Assembly (NCBI RefSeq): GCF_002355635.1
Contig: NZ_AP017558.1
Coordinates: 558,001 to 622,000 of the forward strand
Direction: 5' to 3'
From: Halopenitus persicus
Lineage (GTDB): Archaea; Halobacteriota; Halobacteria; Halobacteriales; Haloferacaceae
DNA length: 64,000 nucleotides
The notes beneath the pieces are model-generated. The model did not search any database. It had not been told where the DNA came from and saw only the letters and a program-made list of their open reading frames with translations. A program made the position numbers and the translations under genes. Every line of letters starts with the position of its first letter. Position 1 is the first letter of the stretch. Positions 35,437-43,640 of the stretch are shown one piece after another.

Positions 35437-36374
35437 ACGTATCCGAGCGCCTGCAGGCGGTCCTGGACCGCCTCGTCGTCCTCGCCGTTCGCATCGTCCT
35501 CGTCTCCCGTGTCGGTTTCATCGCTCGTGGCCGGGTCGTAGGTCCCGCGATCGGTGGCGGTCGTGGTCGTCCACGGGACCGTCCGCACCGCGGGATGGAG
35601 ACAGCCGACCGGATGGTCGTAGATGCCCCACTCCCCGAGCGCGTCGCCGTGGTCGGCCGTGATCGCGACCGTGTCGGCGTCGACGTTCGACAGAAGGGTC
35701 TCGACGTCGTCGAGCGCGTGCCGCAGGTTGTCCTGGTAGGCCTCCCAGAACGTCTCGAAGTCGATCCGTCCCTTGCGGAGCGCGTCGACCGCCGTGTCCG
35801 ACAGCGCCGGGCCGAAGGGGTCGGCGTCGTATCGCTCGTCGAGATCGAGAAACGGGTGGTGCGGCTGGACGTAATGGACGATCAGGCAGTCGGGGTCGTC
35901 CTCGCGGGCGACCCGAATGGCCCGGTCGGTCATCGATCGTGGCAGGACGGTGTCGGCCTCCTCGTCCCAGGCGTCTCGCCAGACCTCGTCGAGGGTCTCG
36001 AACCGGTCGGCCGAGAGGATCCGGTCGGAGAAGACGTTGCTCGTGAGGTAGGCCGTGGTCGCGACCTCGTCGGCGTGCTCGTCGGTGAACGTCTTCGCCA
36101 TCCACTCCTTGGACATGCTGCCGACCGACTCCATCCGCTCGATCCCGCCGAGGAACTCGTACTCGTCGGCGACCGACCGCAGGAGATCGACCCGGCAGGC
36201 ATCCAGAACGACGAGGACGTCCCACTCCCGCTCGTAGACGTTCGTTCCCCGCGGGATCGGCCACGCGAGCCACCACAGGCCGGTGTACAGGTCGTACAGG
36301 ACGTCGGAGAGCCCCTCGAACCCCTTGTGGCGGACCTTGCGCGCCGAAACGCGGACCCAGTCGCGGAGCGTCAC
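35430..36374 (-). CDS. Sulfatase/alkaline-phosphatase-superfamily hydrolase
   Basis: 314 aa. The first metal-site region is WDVLVVLDACRVDLLRSVADEY near residue 53: the pattern DACR sits where sulfatases have the DxxR metal/nucleophile motif. MESVGSMSKEWMAKTFTDEH follows; later CLIVHYVQPHHPFL and VAITADHGDALGEWGIYDHPVGC provide the DHG and His metal ligands typical of the superfamily. The C-terminus DRLQALGYVG is the usual tail of haloarchaeal sulfatase-like proteins. It is divergent from the GT2 and flippase-like genes, so a role in surface polysaccharide or phosphoglycerol decoration is plausible. Confidence 0.82.
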   Translation of the reverse strand: MTLRDWVRVSARKVRHKGFEGLSDVLYDLYTGLWWLAWPIPRGTNVYEREWDVLVVLDACRVDLLRSVADEYEFLGGIERMESVGSMSKEWMAKTFTDEHADEVATTAYLTSNVFSDRILSADRFETLDEVWRDAWDEEADTVLPRSMTDRAIRVAREDDPDCLIVHYVQPHHPFLDLDERYDADPFGPALSDTAVDALRKGRIDFETFWEAYQDNLRHALDDVETLLSNVDADTVAITADHGDALGEWGIYDHPVGCLHPAVRTVPWTTTTATDRGTYDPATSDETDTGDEDDANGEDDEAVQDRLQALGYVG

Positions 36375-36399
36375 TCTGCGGCCGTTGGGCGGGGGAGTG

Positions 36400-36472
36400 C
36401 AATTATGTACCGATCGGCCATACGTGGAAGTTCGCCGATTCCGGCCCCGGAGCCGCAGGTTTAAATATTAAA
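36400..36472. promoter_or_regulatory. Divergent promoter region
   Basis: Plus strand: TTTAAATATTAAAA at 36459-36472 just before the GT2 ATG at 36483, suited to a leaderless start at 36483 or the nearby ATG at 36492. Minus strand: ACATAATTG around 36400-36408, about 25-30 bases ahead of the sulfatase-like start. Confidence 0.5.
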
Positions 36473-36482
36473 ACGGCCCCAT

Positions 36483-37775
36483 ATGTCGACGATGAGTCGG
36501 GTGAGTCGGCACGTCATGGAGCGGGCGGGCACGCTGCTCGGGATCCTCGGCCTGTTCGTGGTGGGGTTCCTCACGAGCCTCGACGTCTGGACCGTCGTGA
36601 TCGCGCCGCTTTTCATCCGGGTCCAGTTCCTCCAGGGCGTCCTCTCCGTCGGCGCCTTCAGCGTCGTGATCGCCGCGATCGGCCTCCTGTTGGTCCGCGA
36701 CGTCTGGCGGGACGACGCGGCCGACGCTCGCGTGCGTTCCGGCCCGCTCGTTCAGGCGATCGTTCCCGCGTACCGCGACGCCGACGTGGTCGACGCGAGC
36801 GTGACGAGCCTGCTCGAGAACGACTACGATCCCCTCCGGATCGTGATCGCCGTCGAGCCGGACGACGAACGAACGCGCGAGCGCGCCGCGCAGCTCGCCG
36901 AGACGTACGAACCGGTCGAGGTACTGGTCAACGACGCGCCCGGATCGAAGGCCACCGCGATCAACAACGCGGTCGAATGGAGCCCGGCCGACCACTTCGT
37001 CGTCTTCGACGCGGACGAGCGCGCCTCGCCGGCGTTCGTCTCGACCGCGATGGATGAGCTGCTCGGCGAAACCGACGTGTTCCAGGGGCGCCGCGTCCCC
37101 CGACCGACCGGTCCCGTCGAGACGCTGGCCTACTGCGAGCGCGTGGTCGTTCAGGCCGGCTACCTGATCGGCGATATGGTCGGATTCACCCACTGTCAGA
37201 GCTCGGCGACCGGATTCACCCGCGAGGCGATCGAAGCGGTCGGCGGCTACGCCGACGTGTTGACCGAGGACATCTACTTCTCCCACCAGTGTTACCAGGC
37301 GGATCTGACCGTAGCACAGAACCGTCGCTGTACGAGTTCCATGGAGGCACCCCACACGATCGGCGACCTCTGGGGGCAACGGAAGCGATGGCGGATCGGC
37401 CACGTACAGGTTTCACACCTCCGGGCCCGCGAGGCGTTGACCGGCCGTCCGACCCTCGCGGACCTCGTCACCGTCGGGCGCGCGATCGGCGCGGTGCTGG
37501 CCGGCGGCGCCCTGCTCGTGCTCACCGCACACGTCCTGTTCCTCATGATCGTGGACCCCAGCTCGGTGATCATTCCCTTCGCCGCCGTCTTCACGATGAT
37601 CGGCGGGGTCTGGCTGCGTGACCTGCGGGCCGGACGGATCGATCGACCGTCCTGGACCGTCGTGCTCGCGCCGCTCGTCTTCCTCGGACACGGCGTGCTG
37701 ACGGTGAAGGCCGTCCTCGAGTACGTCCTCACCTGGGACGGCGAATGGTATCAAGTGACGAAGACCGGCGCGTAG
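36483..37775 (+). CDS. Membrane GT2 glycosyltransferase (processive type)
   Basis: 430 aa. Two helices at the N-terminus (residues about 14-32 and 45-68), a cytosolic GT-A domain at about 80-300, and three C-terminal helices. The catalytic set of processive family 2 enzymes is present: IVPAYRDADVVDASVTSLL, the DxD site in VVFDADERASP, the TED base in VLTEDIYFSHQ, and the QRKRW motif. Similar enzymes include hyaluronan and cellulose synthase-like proteins; sugar and product are unknown. The gene is followed 53 bases later by a UPF0104 protein, a common partner in haloarchaeal glycan or lipid pathways. Confidence 0.88.
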   Translation: MSTMSRVSRHVMERAGTLLGILGLFVVGFLTSLDVWTVVIAPLFIRVQFLQGVLSVGAFSVVIAAIGLLLVRDVWRDDAADARVRSGPLVQAIVPAYRDADVVDASVTSLLENDYDPLRIVIAVEPDDERTRERAAQLAETYEPVEVLVNDAPGSKATAINNAVEWSPADHFVVFDADERASPAFVSTAMDELLGETDVFQGRRVPRPTGPVETLAYCERVVVQAGYLIGDMVGFTHCQSSATGFTREAIEAVGGYADVLTEDIYFSHQCYQADLTVAQNRRCTSSMEAPHTIGDLWGQRKRWRIGHVQVSHLRAREALTGRPTLADLVTVGRAIGAVLAGGALLVLTAHVLFLMIVDPSSVIIPFAAVFTMIGGVWLRDLRAGRIDRPSWTVVLAPLVFLGHGVLTVKAVLEYVLTWDGEWYQVTKTGA

Positions 37776-37828
37776 ACGACCGCGGACGGCGTCCTTTATA
37801 ACCACACCGCCCCTCGAGACTGACATCC

Positions 37829-38863
37829 GTGTCCCGAGACGACGGCGCGGTCGGCGCCGGCTGGGTCGACCGGTCGGCGGCGGCGAAGACGGTTGCGGGG
37901 TTCGCCGTCGCGCTCCTGTTGGTGTACCTGCTCGGCGTCGTCGTCGGATGGGGGCCGACGATCGACCGGCTCCGGGCGGCGGAGACGACCTGGATACTCG
38001 CCGGGGGACTCTCGTCGGTCGCGTGTCTGGTCGTGTGGGGAAAGACCTGGCACGTCGTCCTCCGGACGGTCGGGATCGACGTCCCCTATCGGAAGCTCGT
38101 CGTGACGTTTCTGTCGGCGACGTTCGCGAACTACGTGACGCCGATGGGACAGGCCGGCGGGGAACCGTTCATCGCGTACGTGTTGGCCCGGGACACCGGC
38201 GCGACCTACGAACGAAGCCTCGCCAGCGTCGTCACGAGCGACCTGATCCGGCTGCTTCCCTTTTTCACCGTCGGCGGCGTCGGGCTGGGATACCTCCTCG
38301 CGACCACCGCCCGGCTGCCCGCCGTGGTCCGGACGCTGGCGGTCGTGTTGATTGTGCTCGCGGTCGGACTTCCGGCCGTCGCCGCCGTGATGTGGCGGTT
38401 TCGCGACCGAGTTCGGGAGGGAATCCTCGCGGTGGCTGCGCCGGTCGCACGCCGGACCGACCGGGTTTCGTCAGCCTCGATCCGTGACCGGATCGACCGG
38501 CTCTACGGGTCGATCGAGCTCATCGCCGGATCGCCGCGCGCGCTGGCCGTCGCCGTCGGCTACGGCTACGTCGGCTGGATCCTGTTCGCGCTCCCGCTGT
38601 ACTTCGCCGGCCTGTCGATCGGAACGCCGATCCCGCTGTTGCTCGTGTGCTTTCTCGTCCCCGTGACCGTCATCGCCGGATCGACGCCGCTGCCCGGCGG
38701 CCTGGCCGCGATCGAGGGGACGCTCGTCGCGCTGCTGACCGCGCTGACGGCGCTCTCGACGGCTGACGCGCTCGCGGTGACGACCATCTATCGGCTCGTG
38801 AGCTACTGGCTCGTGGTCGCCGTCGGCGGGATTGCGACGCTGTGGGTGATCCGGCGAAACTGA
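37829..38863 (+). CDS. UPF0104/LPG_synthase_TM family membrane protein (AglD/flippase-like)
   Basis: 344 aa from a GTG at 37829, with eight or so membrane helices. Characteristic blocks of the UPF0104 (lysylphosphatidylglycerol-synthase TM region) family are WGKTWHVVLRTVGIDVPYRK, FLSATFANYVTPMGQAGGEP, and VTVIAGSTPLPGGLAAIEGTL. In haloarchaea such domains are stand-alone or fused to GT2 enzymes such as AglD. It probably works with the preceding glycosyltransferase in building or translocating a lipid-linked glycan, by inference from adjacency. Confidence 0.85.
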   Translation: MSRDDGAVGAGWVDRSAAAKTVAGFAVALLLVYLLGVVVGWGPTIDRLRAAETTWILAGGLSSVACLVVWGKTWHVVLRTVGIDVPYRKLVVTFLSATFANYVTPMGQAGGEPFIAYVLARDTGATYERSLASVVTSDLIRLLPFFTVGGVGLGYLLATTARLPAVVRTLAVVLIVLAVGLPAVAAVMWRFRDRVREGILAVAAPVARRTDRVSSASIRDRIDRLYGSIELIAGSPRALAVAVGYGYVGWILFALPLYFAGLSIGTPIPLLLVCFLVPVTVIAGSTPLPGGLAAIEGTLVALLTALTALSTADALAVTTIYRLVSYWLVVAVGGIATLWVIRRN

Positions 38864-38873
38864 GCGGTCGCTC

Positions 38874-38939
38874 CGAACGTTCCGCCGGGACGTTTCGAAC
38901 GCTCCGCCGGGTCGTTCCGAACGTTCCGCTCGAAGCCGG
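38874..38939. repeat. 22-bp tandem repeat, about three copies
   Basis: Copies of CGAACGTTCCGCCGGGACGT-type units begin at 38874, 38896 and 38918, between the UPF0104 gene and pyrH. Confidence 0.8.
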
Positions 38940-38980
38940 AGCCCGATTCTCCGCTCCAGGAACTCGTTCCCGCTTGATAA

Positions 38981-38988
38981 TTCTTAAG
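38981..38988 (+). promoter_or_regulatory. TATA box of pyrH
   Basis: TTCTTAAG lies about 26-30 bases ahead of the pyrH ATG at 39014, consistent with a nearly leaderless transcript that continues through lysS and the small zinc protein gene. Confidence 0.5.
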
Positions 38989-39013
38989 AGCGCGACAGGG
39001 TTATCCGGAGCCA

Positions 39014-39727
39014 ATGAACGTCGTCATCTCCATCGGTGGGAGCGTCCTCGCGCCGGATCTCGACCCGGAACGCGTGGCTGCCCACGCGAAGGCTATCGAG
39101 GAGCTGTCGGAGGCCGGATGCACCGTCGGCGTCGTGGTCGGAGGCGGCGGCGTGGCACGGGAGTACATCGAAACGGCCCGCGATCTGGGCGCCAACGGGG
39201 TTCAGCTCGATCAGCTCGGGATCGGCGTCACCCGGCTCAACGCCCGCCTCCTCATCGCGGCGCTCGGCCAGCGCGCGACGCTCTCGCCGGCTGCGGATTA
39301 CGACGAGGCGGTCGGATCCCTGCGACGTGGCGAGATCGCGGTGATGGGCGGGGTGATGCCCGGGCAGACCACGGACGCCGTCGCCGCGGAGTTCGCCGAG
39401 GCGGTCGACGCCGACCTGCTCGTGTACGCGACGAGCGCCAACGGCGTCTACGACGCCGACCCGAACGTCGACCCCGACGCGGAGCAGTACGGCCGGCTCT
39501 CGCCCGCCGAACTCGTCGACATCGTCCTGCCGATGAGCCGGGACGCCGGTGCCTCGGCGCCGGTCGACCTACTGGCCGCGAAGCTCATCGACCGCGCGGA
39601 TCTCCGGACGATCGTCCTCGACGGGACGGATCCCTCCGTCCTCACCGATGCGGTTCTGGGCGGAGACCACGGCGGCACCGACGTCGTCCCCGAGACGTGT
39701 GCGGAACCGACCCGGTGGGTGGAGTGA
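39014..39727 (+). CDS. pyrH: Uridylate kinase
   Basis: 237 aa amino-acid-kinase fold of the archaeal UMP kinase type. Motifs: MNVVISIGGSVLAP (nucleotide loop), VVVGGGGVAREYIETARDLG, GIAVMGG-like block in EIAVMGGVMPGQTTDAVAAE, and LLVYATSANGVYDADPNVDP. It phosphorylates UMP to UDP. It is 3 bases upstream of lysS and shares its transcript. Confidence 0.95.
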   Translation: MNVVISIGGSVLAPDLDPERVAAHAKAIEELSEAGCTVGVVVGGGGVAREYIETARDLGANGVQLDQLGIGVTRLNARLLIAALGQRATLSPAADYDEAVGSLRRGEIAVMGGVMPGQTTDAVAAEFAEAVDADLLVYATSANGVYDADPNVDPDAEQYGRLSPAELVDIVLPMSRDAGASAPVDLLAAKLIDRADLRTIVLDGTDPSVLTDAVLGGDHGGTDVVPETCAEPTRWVE

Positions 39728-39730
39728 ACG

Positions 39731-41410
39731 ATGGCGGATCCCGACGTGGAAGCCGGCGAACGGCCCGATGGTGACGACCGAGTCGATCCCGGAGCCGAGG
39801 CGATCGAGGAGCCGCACCACGCCTTCTGGGCCGACGCGGTCGCGGACGAGGTCCTCGAGCGCGATCCCGACGAACCGATCGTGATCAAGGGCGGCGTCTC
39901 GCCGTCCGGGGTGGCCCACCTCGGCAACTTCAACGAGATCATGCGCGGCTACTTCGTCGCCGAGGTCCTCCGCGAGCGCGGCCACGAGGTCCGACAGGTG
40001 TTCACCTCCGACGACCGCGACCCGCTCCGGAAGGTGCCGCGGAAGCTCGCGACCGCGGACGGCGAGATCGTCGGCCTCGGGGAGGTCGACGCCGGCGCGC
40101 TGGGGCGAAACCTCGGCAAGCCATACACGGACATTCCCGACCCCTTCGGCGAGGCCGACTCGTATGCGGCCCACTTCGCGAACCTCCTCGCGGCCGACGC
40201 CGAGCGGCTCGGCGTTCCGGTCGAGATGGTCTCGAACACGGAGCTGTACGCCGACGGGACCTTCGGCCCGGTCGTCAGGACGGTCCTCGAGAACGCCGAA
40301 ACGGCCCGTGAGGTGCTCGCGGCGTACCAGGACAAGGTCGACGAGGAGTACGTCCCCTTCAACCCGATCTGCGAGGAGTGCGGGAAGGTCACCGAGACGG
40401 TGACGGCGGTCGACCTCGAGGCGGAGACGGTCGAGTACGTCTGTACCGACATGGAGGCCGGCGACTCGACGATCGAGGGCTGCGGCCACGAGGGGACCGC
40501 GACGTTCCGGGAGGGAAAGCTCCCCTGGCGGTTCGAGTGGCCCGGCCAGTGGGACGTGCTCGGGGTCGACTTCGAGCCGTTCGGAAAGGACCACGCGGAG
40601 GGCTCCTGGCCCTCCGGCGTCGACATCGCCGAGACCGTCCTGGGGATCGATCCGCCCGTGCCGATGGTCTACGAGTGGTTCACGCTCAACGGGAAGGCGC
40701 TCTCCTCCTCGGCCGGGAACATCGTCACCGTCCCGGAGATCCTCGAGCTGCTCGAACCCGAGGTGCTCCGTTACTTCTTCGCGCTGGAGCCGAAGAAGGC
40801 CCGCGACCTGGACCTCGAGCGACTCGACCAACTCGTCGACCGGTTCGACCGGTTCGAGCGCGCGTACTTCGGCGTGGTCGACGACGAGGACCTGACCGCC
40901 GTCGCCGACCGCGCCTACCCGTTCCTCGTCGAGGAGGTCCGCGAGGAGCGCGTCCGGCTGCCGTACACCTTCGCCGCCGTGCTCGGGATGGTCGAGGACG
41001 AGGCGTTCCGCGAGCAGCTGGCCCGTGACGAGGGACACTTCGACGAGGACACACCCCAGTGGGCCATCGAGGACGCGCTCGACCGCGTCGAGCGCGCCCG
41101 CCGGTGGGCCGAGCGGATGGACAACGAGTACAACTACCGGCTCCAGACGGAGCTGCCCGACGCCGCGTTCGAGGACGACGTCGCGGCGGCGCTCGACGAC
41201 CTGGCCGACTTCGTCGCCGAGGGTCACGACGGCGAAGCGATCCAGGAACGGATGTACGAGACGGCCCGCGACCACGACCTCGAGGTGGCCGCCTTCTTCG
41301 AGGCCGGCTACCGGCTCTTCTTCGACGAGACGCAGGGCCCCCGGCTCGGGGAGTTCCTCGGCGAGCTGGAGCGGGAGTTCGTCGTGACCCGGCTCCGACG
41401 GGAGGCGTGA
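39731..41410 (+). CDS. lysS: Lysyl-tRNA synthetase, class I
   Basis: 559 aa. The HIGH-type motif is GGVSPSGVAHLGNFNEIM near residue 55, and the KMSKS-type loop is LNGKALSSSAGNIVTV. Cys pairs in CEECGKVTE, with Cys in VCTDMEAG and EGCGHEG, form a zinc site. The helical anticodon-binding C-terminal half is complete (FLGELEREFVVTRLRREA). The class I form is found in most archaea and a few bacteria. It charges tRNA-Lys. It starts 3 bases after pyrH and ends one base before the next gene. Confidence 0.96.
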   Translation: MADPDVEAGERPDGDDRVDPGAEAIEEPHHAFWADAVADEVLERDPDEPIVIKGGVSPSGVAHLGNFNEIMRGYFVAEVLRERGHEVRQVFTSDDRDPLRKVPRKLATADGEIVGLGEVDAGALGRNLGKPYTDIPDPFGEADSYAAHFANLLAADAERLGVPVEMVSNTELYADGTFGPVVRTVLENAETAREVLAAYQDKVDEEYVPFNPICEECGKVTETVTAVDLEAETVEYVCTDMEAGDSTIEGCGHEGTATFREGKLPWRFEWPGQWDVLGVDFEPFGKDHAEGSWPSGVDIAETVLGIDPPVPMVYEWFTLNGKALSSSAGNIVTVPEILELLEPEVLRYFFALEPKKARDLDLERLDQLVDRFDRFERAYFGVVDDEDLTAVADRAYPFLVEEVREERVRLPYTFAAVLGMVEDEAFREQLARDEGHFDEDTPQWAIEDALDRVERARRWAERMDNEYNYRLQTELPDAAFEDDVAAALDDLADFVAEGHDGEAIQERMYETARDHDLEVAAFFEAGYRLFFDETQGPRLGEFLGELEREFVVTRLRREA

Positions 41411-41411
41411 G

Positions 41412-41672
41412 ATGACCGAGGACCGTTCGCTCGACGAGTTCGCCGACGCCGGCTCGGCGGATGACCCGTCCCGGTCCGAGTCGGCGGCTGGCGGCGAAAC
41501 GGGCGATCCGGAGGAGATCGATGCCGAGGAGAACGCGAAGCCGGTCGAGCCGGCGACGCCCACGGCGACCTGGTCGTCGGGCGGCGCATCCTGTAACCGC
41601 TGCGGCGAGGTCGTCGAGCGGCGGTGGCTCGAGGACGGCGCGCAGCTGTGTGCCGACTGCAAGGAGTGGTAG
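41412..41672 (+). CDS. Small acidic protein with C-terminal zinc finger (DUF7573-like)
   Basis: 86 aa. The first about 55 residues are disordered and acidic (MTEDRSLDEFADAG leads). The C-terminal about 30 residues carry CNRCGEVVERRWLEDGAQLCADCKEW, a two-CxxC zinc ribbon ending in W. It matches a haloarchaeal family I recall as DUF7573, usually next to lysS. It starts one base after the lysS stop, so is probably coupled to it. No function known. Confidence 0.75.
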   Translation: MTEDRSLDEFADAGSADDPSRSESAAGGETGDPEEIDAEENAKPVEPATPTATWSSGGASCNRCGEVVERRWLEDGAQLCADCKEW

Positions 41673-41687
41673 CTCCGGGGATCACGG

Positions 41688-41735
41688 GAGAGCACCGATC
41701 AGCCGCGGGATGGAGAGCACCGATCAGCCGCGGGA
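41688..41735. repeat. 25-bp tandem duplication at mutL 3' end
   Basis: The sequence GAGAGCACCGATCAGCCGCG occurs at 41688 and again at 41713. The second copy overlaps the last codons of mutL, so duplication may have changed or supplied its stop region. Confidence 0.8.
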
Positions 41736-43640
41736 CGGCCGGTCGAAGCCCGCCGCGAGCGTCGCCTCCTCGATGGAGAGGACGGTCGGGCGTCCGTGTG
41801 GACAACTGAAGGGCTGCTCGCACTCGCCGAGCCGGTCGAGGAGGTTCCGCATCGCCGACCGGTCGAGCGCGTCCCCACGTTTCACCGAGGGGTGGCACGC
41901 AAGGTCGGCCAGCAGCGTCTCGTAGGGGTCGGTGGGAGCCTCTCCGCCCGCGAGTCGCCCGACGGCGTCCCGGAAGGCGTCGACGTCGGCTGCTCGACCG
42001 AAGGGCGCCGGCACGCGCCGGAGCCTGACCAGATCGCCGCCGAACGGCTCGGCGTCGAACCCCAACCGTCGAAGCGCGTCCGCGTGCGCCTCCAGCGCCG
42101 CCCGCTCGGCGCCCGTCAGCGAGACCGTCGCCGGCGGGTCGAGCGTGGCGACCGCGTCGGGCACGGGGGCGTCCTCCGTCGAGTCGGCGAGATCGTCCTC
42201 CGTCGAGTCGGCGAGATCGTCCTCGCGCCCGAACGCGCGCCGCAGTCGCTCGTAGTTGACGCGCTCGTGGGCCGCGTGGGCGTCGATCACGAGGAGTTCG
42301 TCGTCGGCGTCACACAACAGATACAGGTCGCGATACTGGCCGATCGGCTCCACGTCGGCGAACGGTGAGGCGTCCTCCGCCGGCGAGAGGGCCGTCTCGA
42401 GATCGGTCGCCACCTCGGCCTTCCGCCGGAGGTCGACGCCGGCGAGCGCGTCCGCGACCGCGTCCGTCACCGCCGCGACTACCGCGTCGCCGGACCGCAA
42501 TCCGACCTCCCGCTTGGCCGGATGGACGTTCGGATCGACCTCGCCCGCTGGCAGCCGGACGTCGAGCGCGGCCACCGGTTCGCGTCCCTCGGGGAGCAGG
42601 CGGTCGTAGCCCGCAACGATCGCTCGCTCGAGGCCGGCGTCGGAAACGGGGCGACCGTTGACCGCGACGCGAACGTGGTCGCGCGTGGCACGCGTGACCG
42701 AGGGATACGCGAGGATGCCCCGTATCTCGACCGCGCGGTCTCCGTCGAGTGCTCCCCGGTCGGTCGCGTCGAGCGTCGTCGACCGGCTCGCCACGTCGCG
42801 GTCGTAGACGCCGAGGACGGCGTCCGTCCAGCCGGTTCCCGGCGTCGAAAGCGTCTCCGACCCGTCGTGTTCGAGCGTGACGGCGACGTCCGGCCGGGCA
42901 AGGGCGTAGTCGGCGACGAGCGCGGAGATCCGGGCGAACTCGGCGTTCGGGCCGGCGAGCGACTCACGTCTCGCCGGGCGGGTGGCGAACAGGTCCGTAA
43001 CGGTCACCGTCGTGCCGCGGGCGCGCCCCGCGTCGGCGACGGTCGTGGCGTCCGCATCGGGATCGTCCCCACCGGGATCGTCCCCATCGGCGCCACCCCC
43101 ATCGGCGCCACCTCCACCGACGCCACCCTCGTCGACGGCCGACCGGTCGGCATCGCCGCCGCCGGCGACGATCCGGGTCCCGACGGGGCCGCCGTCGTTG
43201 GTGACGACCTCGAGGCGGCCGGCCGCCTCCGCGATCGCCGCCAGCGCCTCCCCACGGAAGCCGAGCGAGGCCGCCTCGACCGGGTCCTGACCGTCCCGGA
43301 GCTTGCTCGTCGCGTGTCGCTCGAGTGCGAGCCGGGCGTCCTCGCGGGACATCCCGCGGCCGTCGTCGCGAACCCGAATGGCGTCAGTCCCGTCGCCGTC
43401 GACGGCGATCGCGACGCGCGTCGCGCCCGCATCGAGCGCGTTGTCGATCAACTCGGCGACGACGCGGGCGGGTCGCGTGATCACCTCGCCGGCGGCGATC
43501 CGGTCGACGGTGCGCTCGGAGAGCCGCCGGACGCGGGGCTCGGAATCGGTGGTGCCGTGGTCGCTGCCGGCGGGGCCGGGCTCGGACTCCGCGTCGTGAC
43601 GGTCGGGCTCAACGTCGTCCGGATGCGAGCGTCCGGTCAT
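41724..43640 (-). CDS. mutL: DNA mismatch repair protein MutL
   Basis: 638 aa. After a disordered leader of about 35 residues comes the GHKL ATPase: [44 protein letters not shown] and [15 protein letters not shown] long Gly/Asp-rich insert ([19 protein letters not shown]) follows. The C-terminal domain carries endonuclease-type motifs: [15 protein letters not shown] (DQHA-type with Ala for Gln), [13 protein letters not shown], and [13 protein letters not shown]. It nicks the daughter strand after MutS finds a mismatch. The ATG overlaps the mutS stop by 4 bases. A 24-base duplication encodes the doubled DSTEDDLA segment. Confidence 0.93.
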   Translation of the reverse strand: MTGRSHPDDVEPDRHDAESEPGPAGSDHGTTDSEPRVRRLSERTVDRIAAGEVITRPARVVAELIDNALDAGATRVAIAVDGDGTDAIRVRDDGRGMSREDARLALERHATSKLRDGQDPVEAASLGFRGEALAAIAEAAGRLEVVTNDGGPVGTRIVAGGGDADRSAVDEGGVGGGGADGGGADGDDPGGDDPDADATTVADAGRARGTTVTVTDLFATRPARRESLAGPNAEFARISALVADYALARPDVAVTLEHDGSETLSTPGTGWTDAVLGVYDRDVASRSTTLDATDRGALDGDRAVEIRGILAYPSVTRATRDHVRVAVNGRPVSDAGLERAIVAGYDRLLPEGREPVAALDVRLPAGEVDPNVHPAKREVGLRSGDAVVAAVTDAVADALAGVDLRRKAEVATDLETALSPAEDASPFADVEPIGQYRDLYLLCDADDELLVIDAHAAHERVNYERLRRAFGREDDLADSTEDDLADSTEDAPVPDAVATLDPPATVSLTGAERAALEAHADALRRLGFDAEPFGGDLVRLRRVPAPFGRAADVDAFRDAVGRLAGGEAPTDPYETLLADLACHPSVKRGDALDRSAMRNLLDRLGECEQPFSCPHGRPTVLSIEEATLAAGFDRPSRG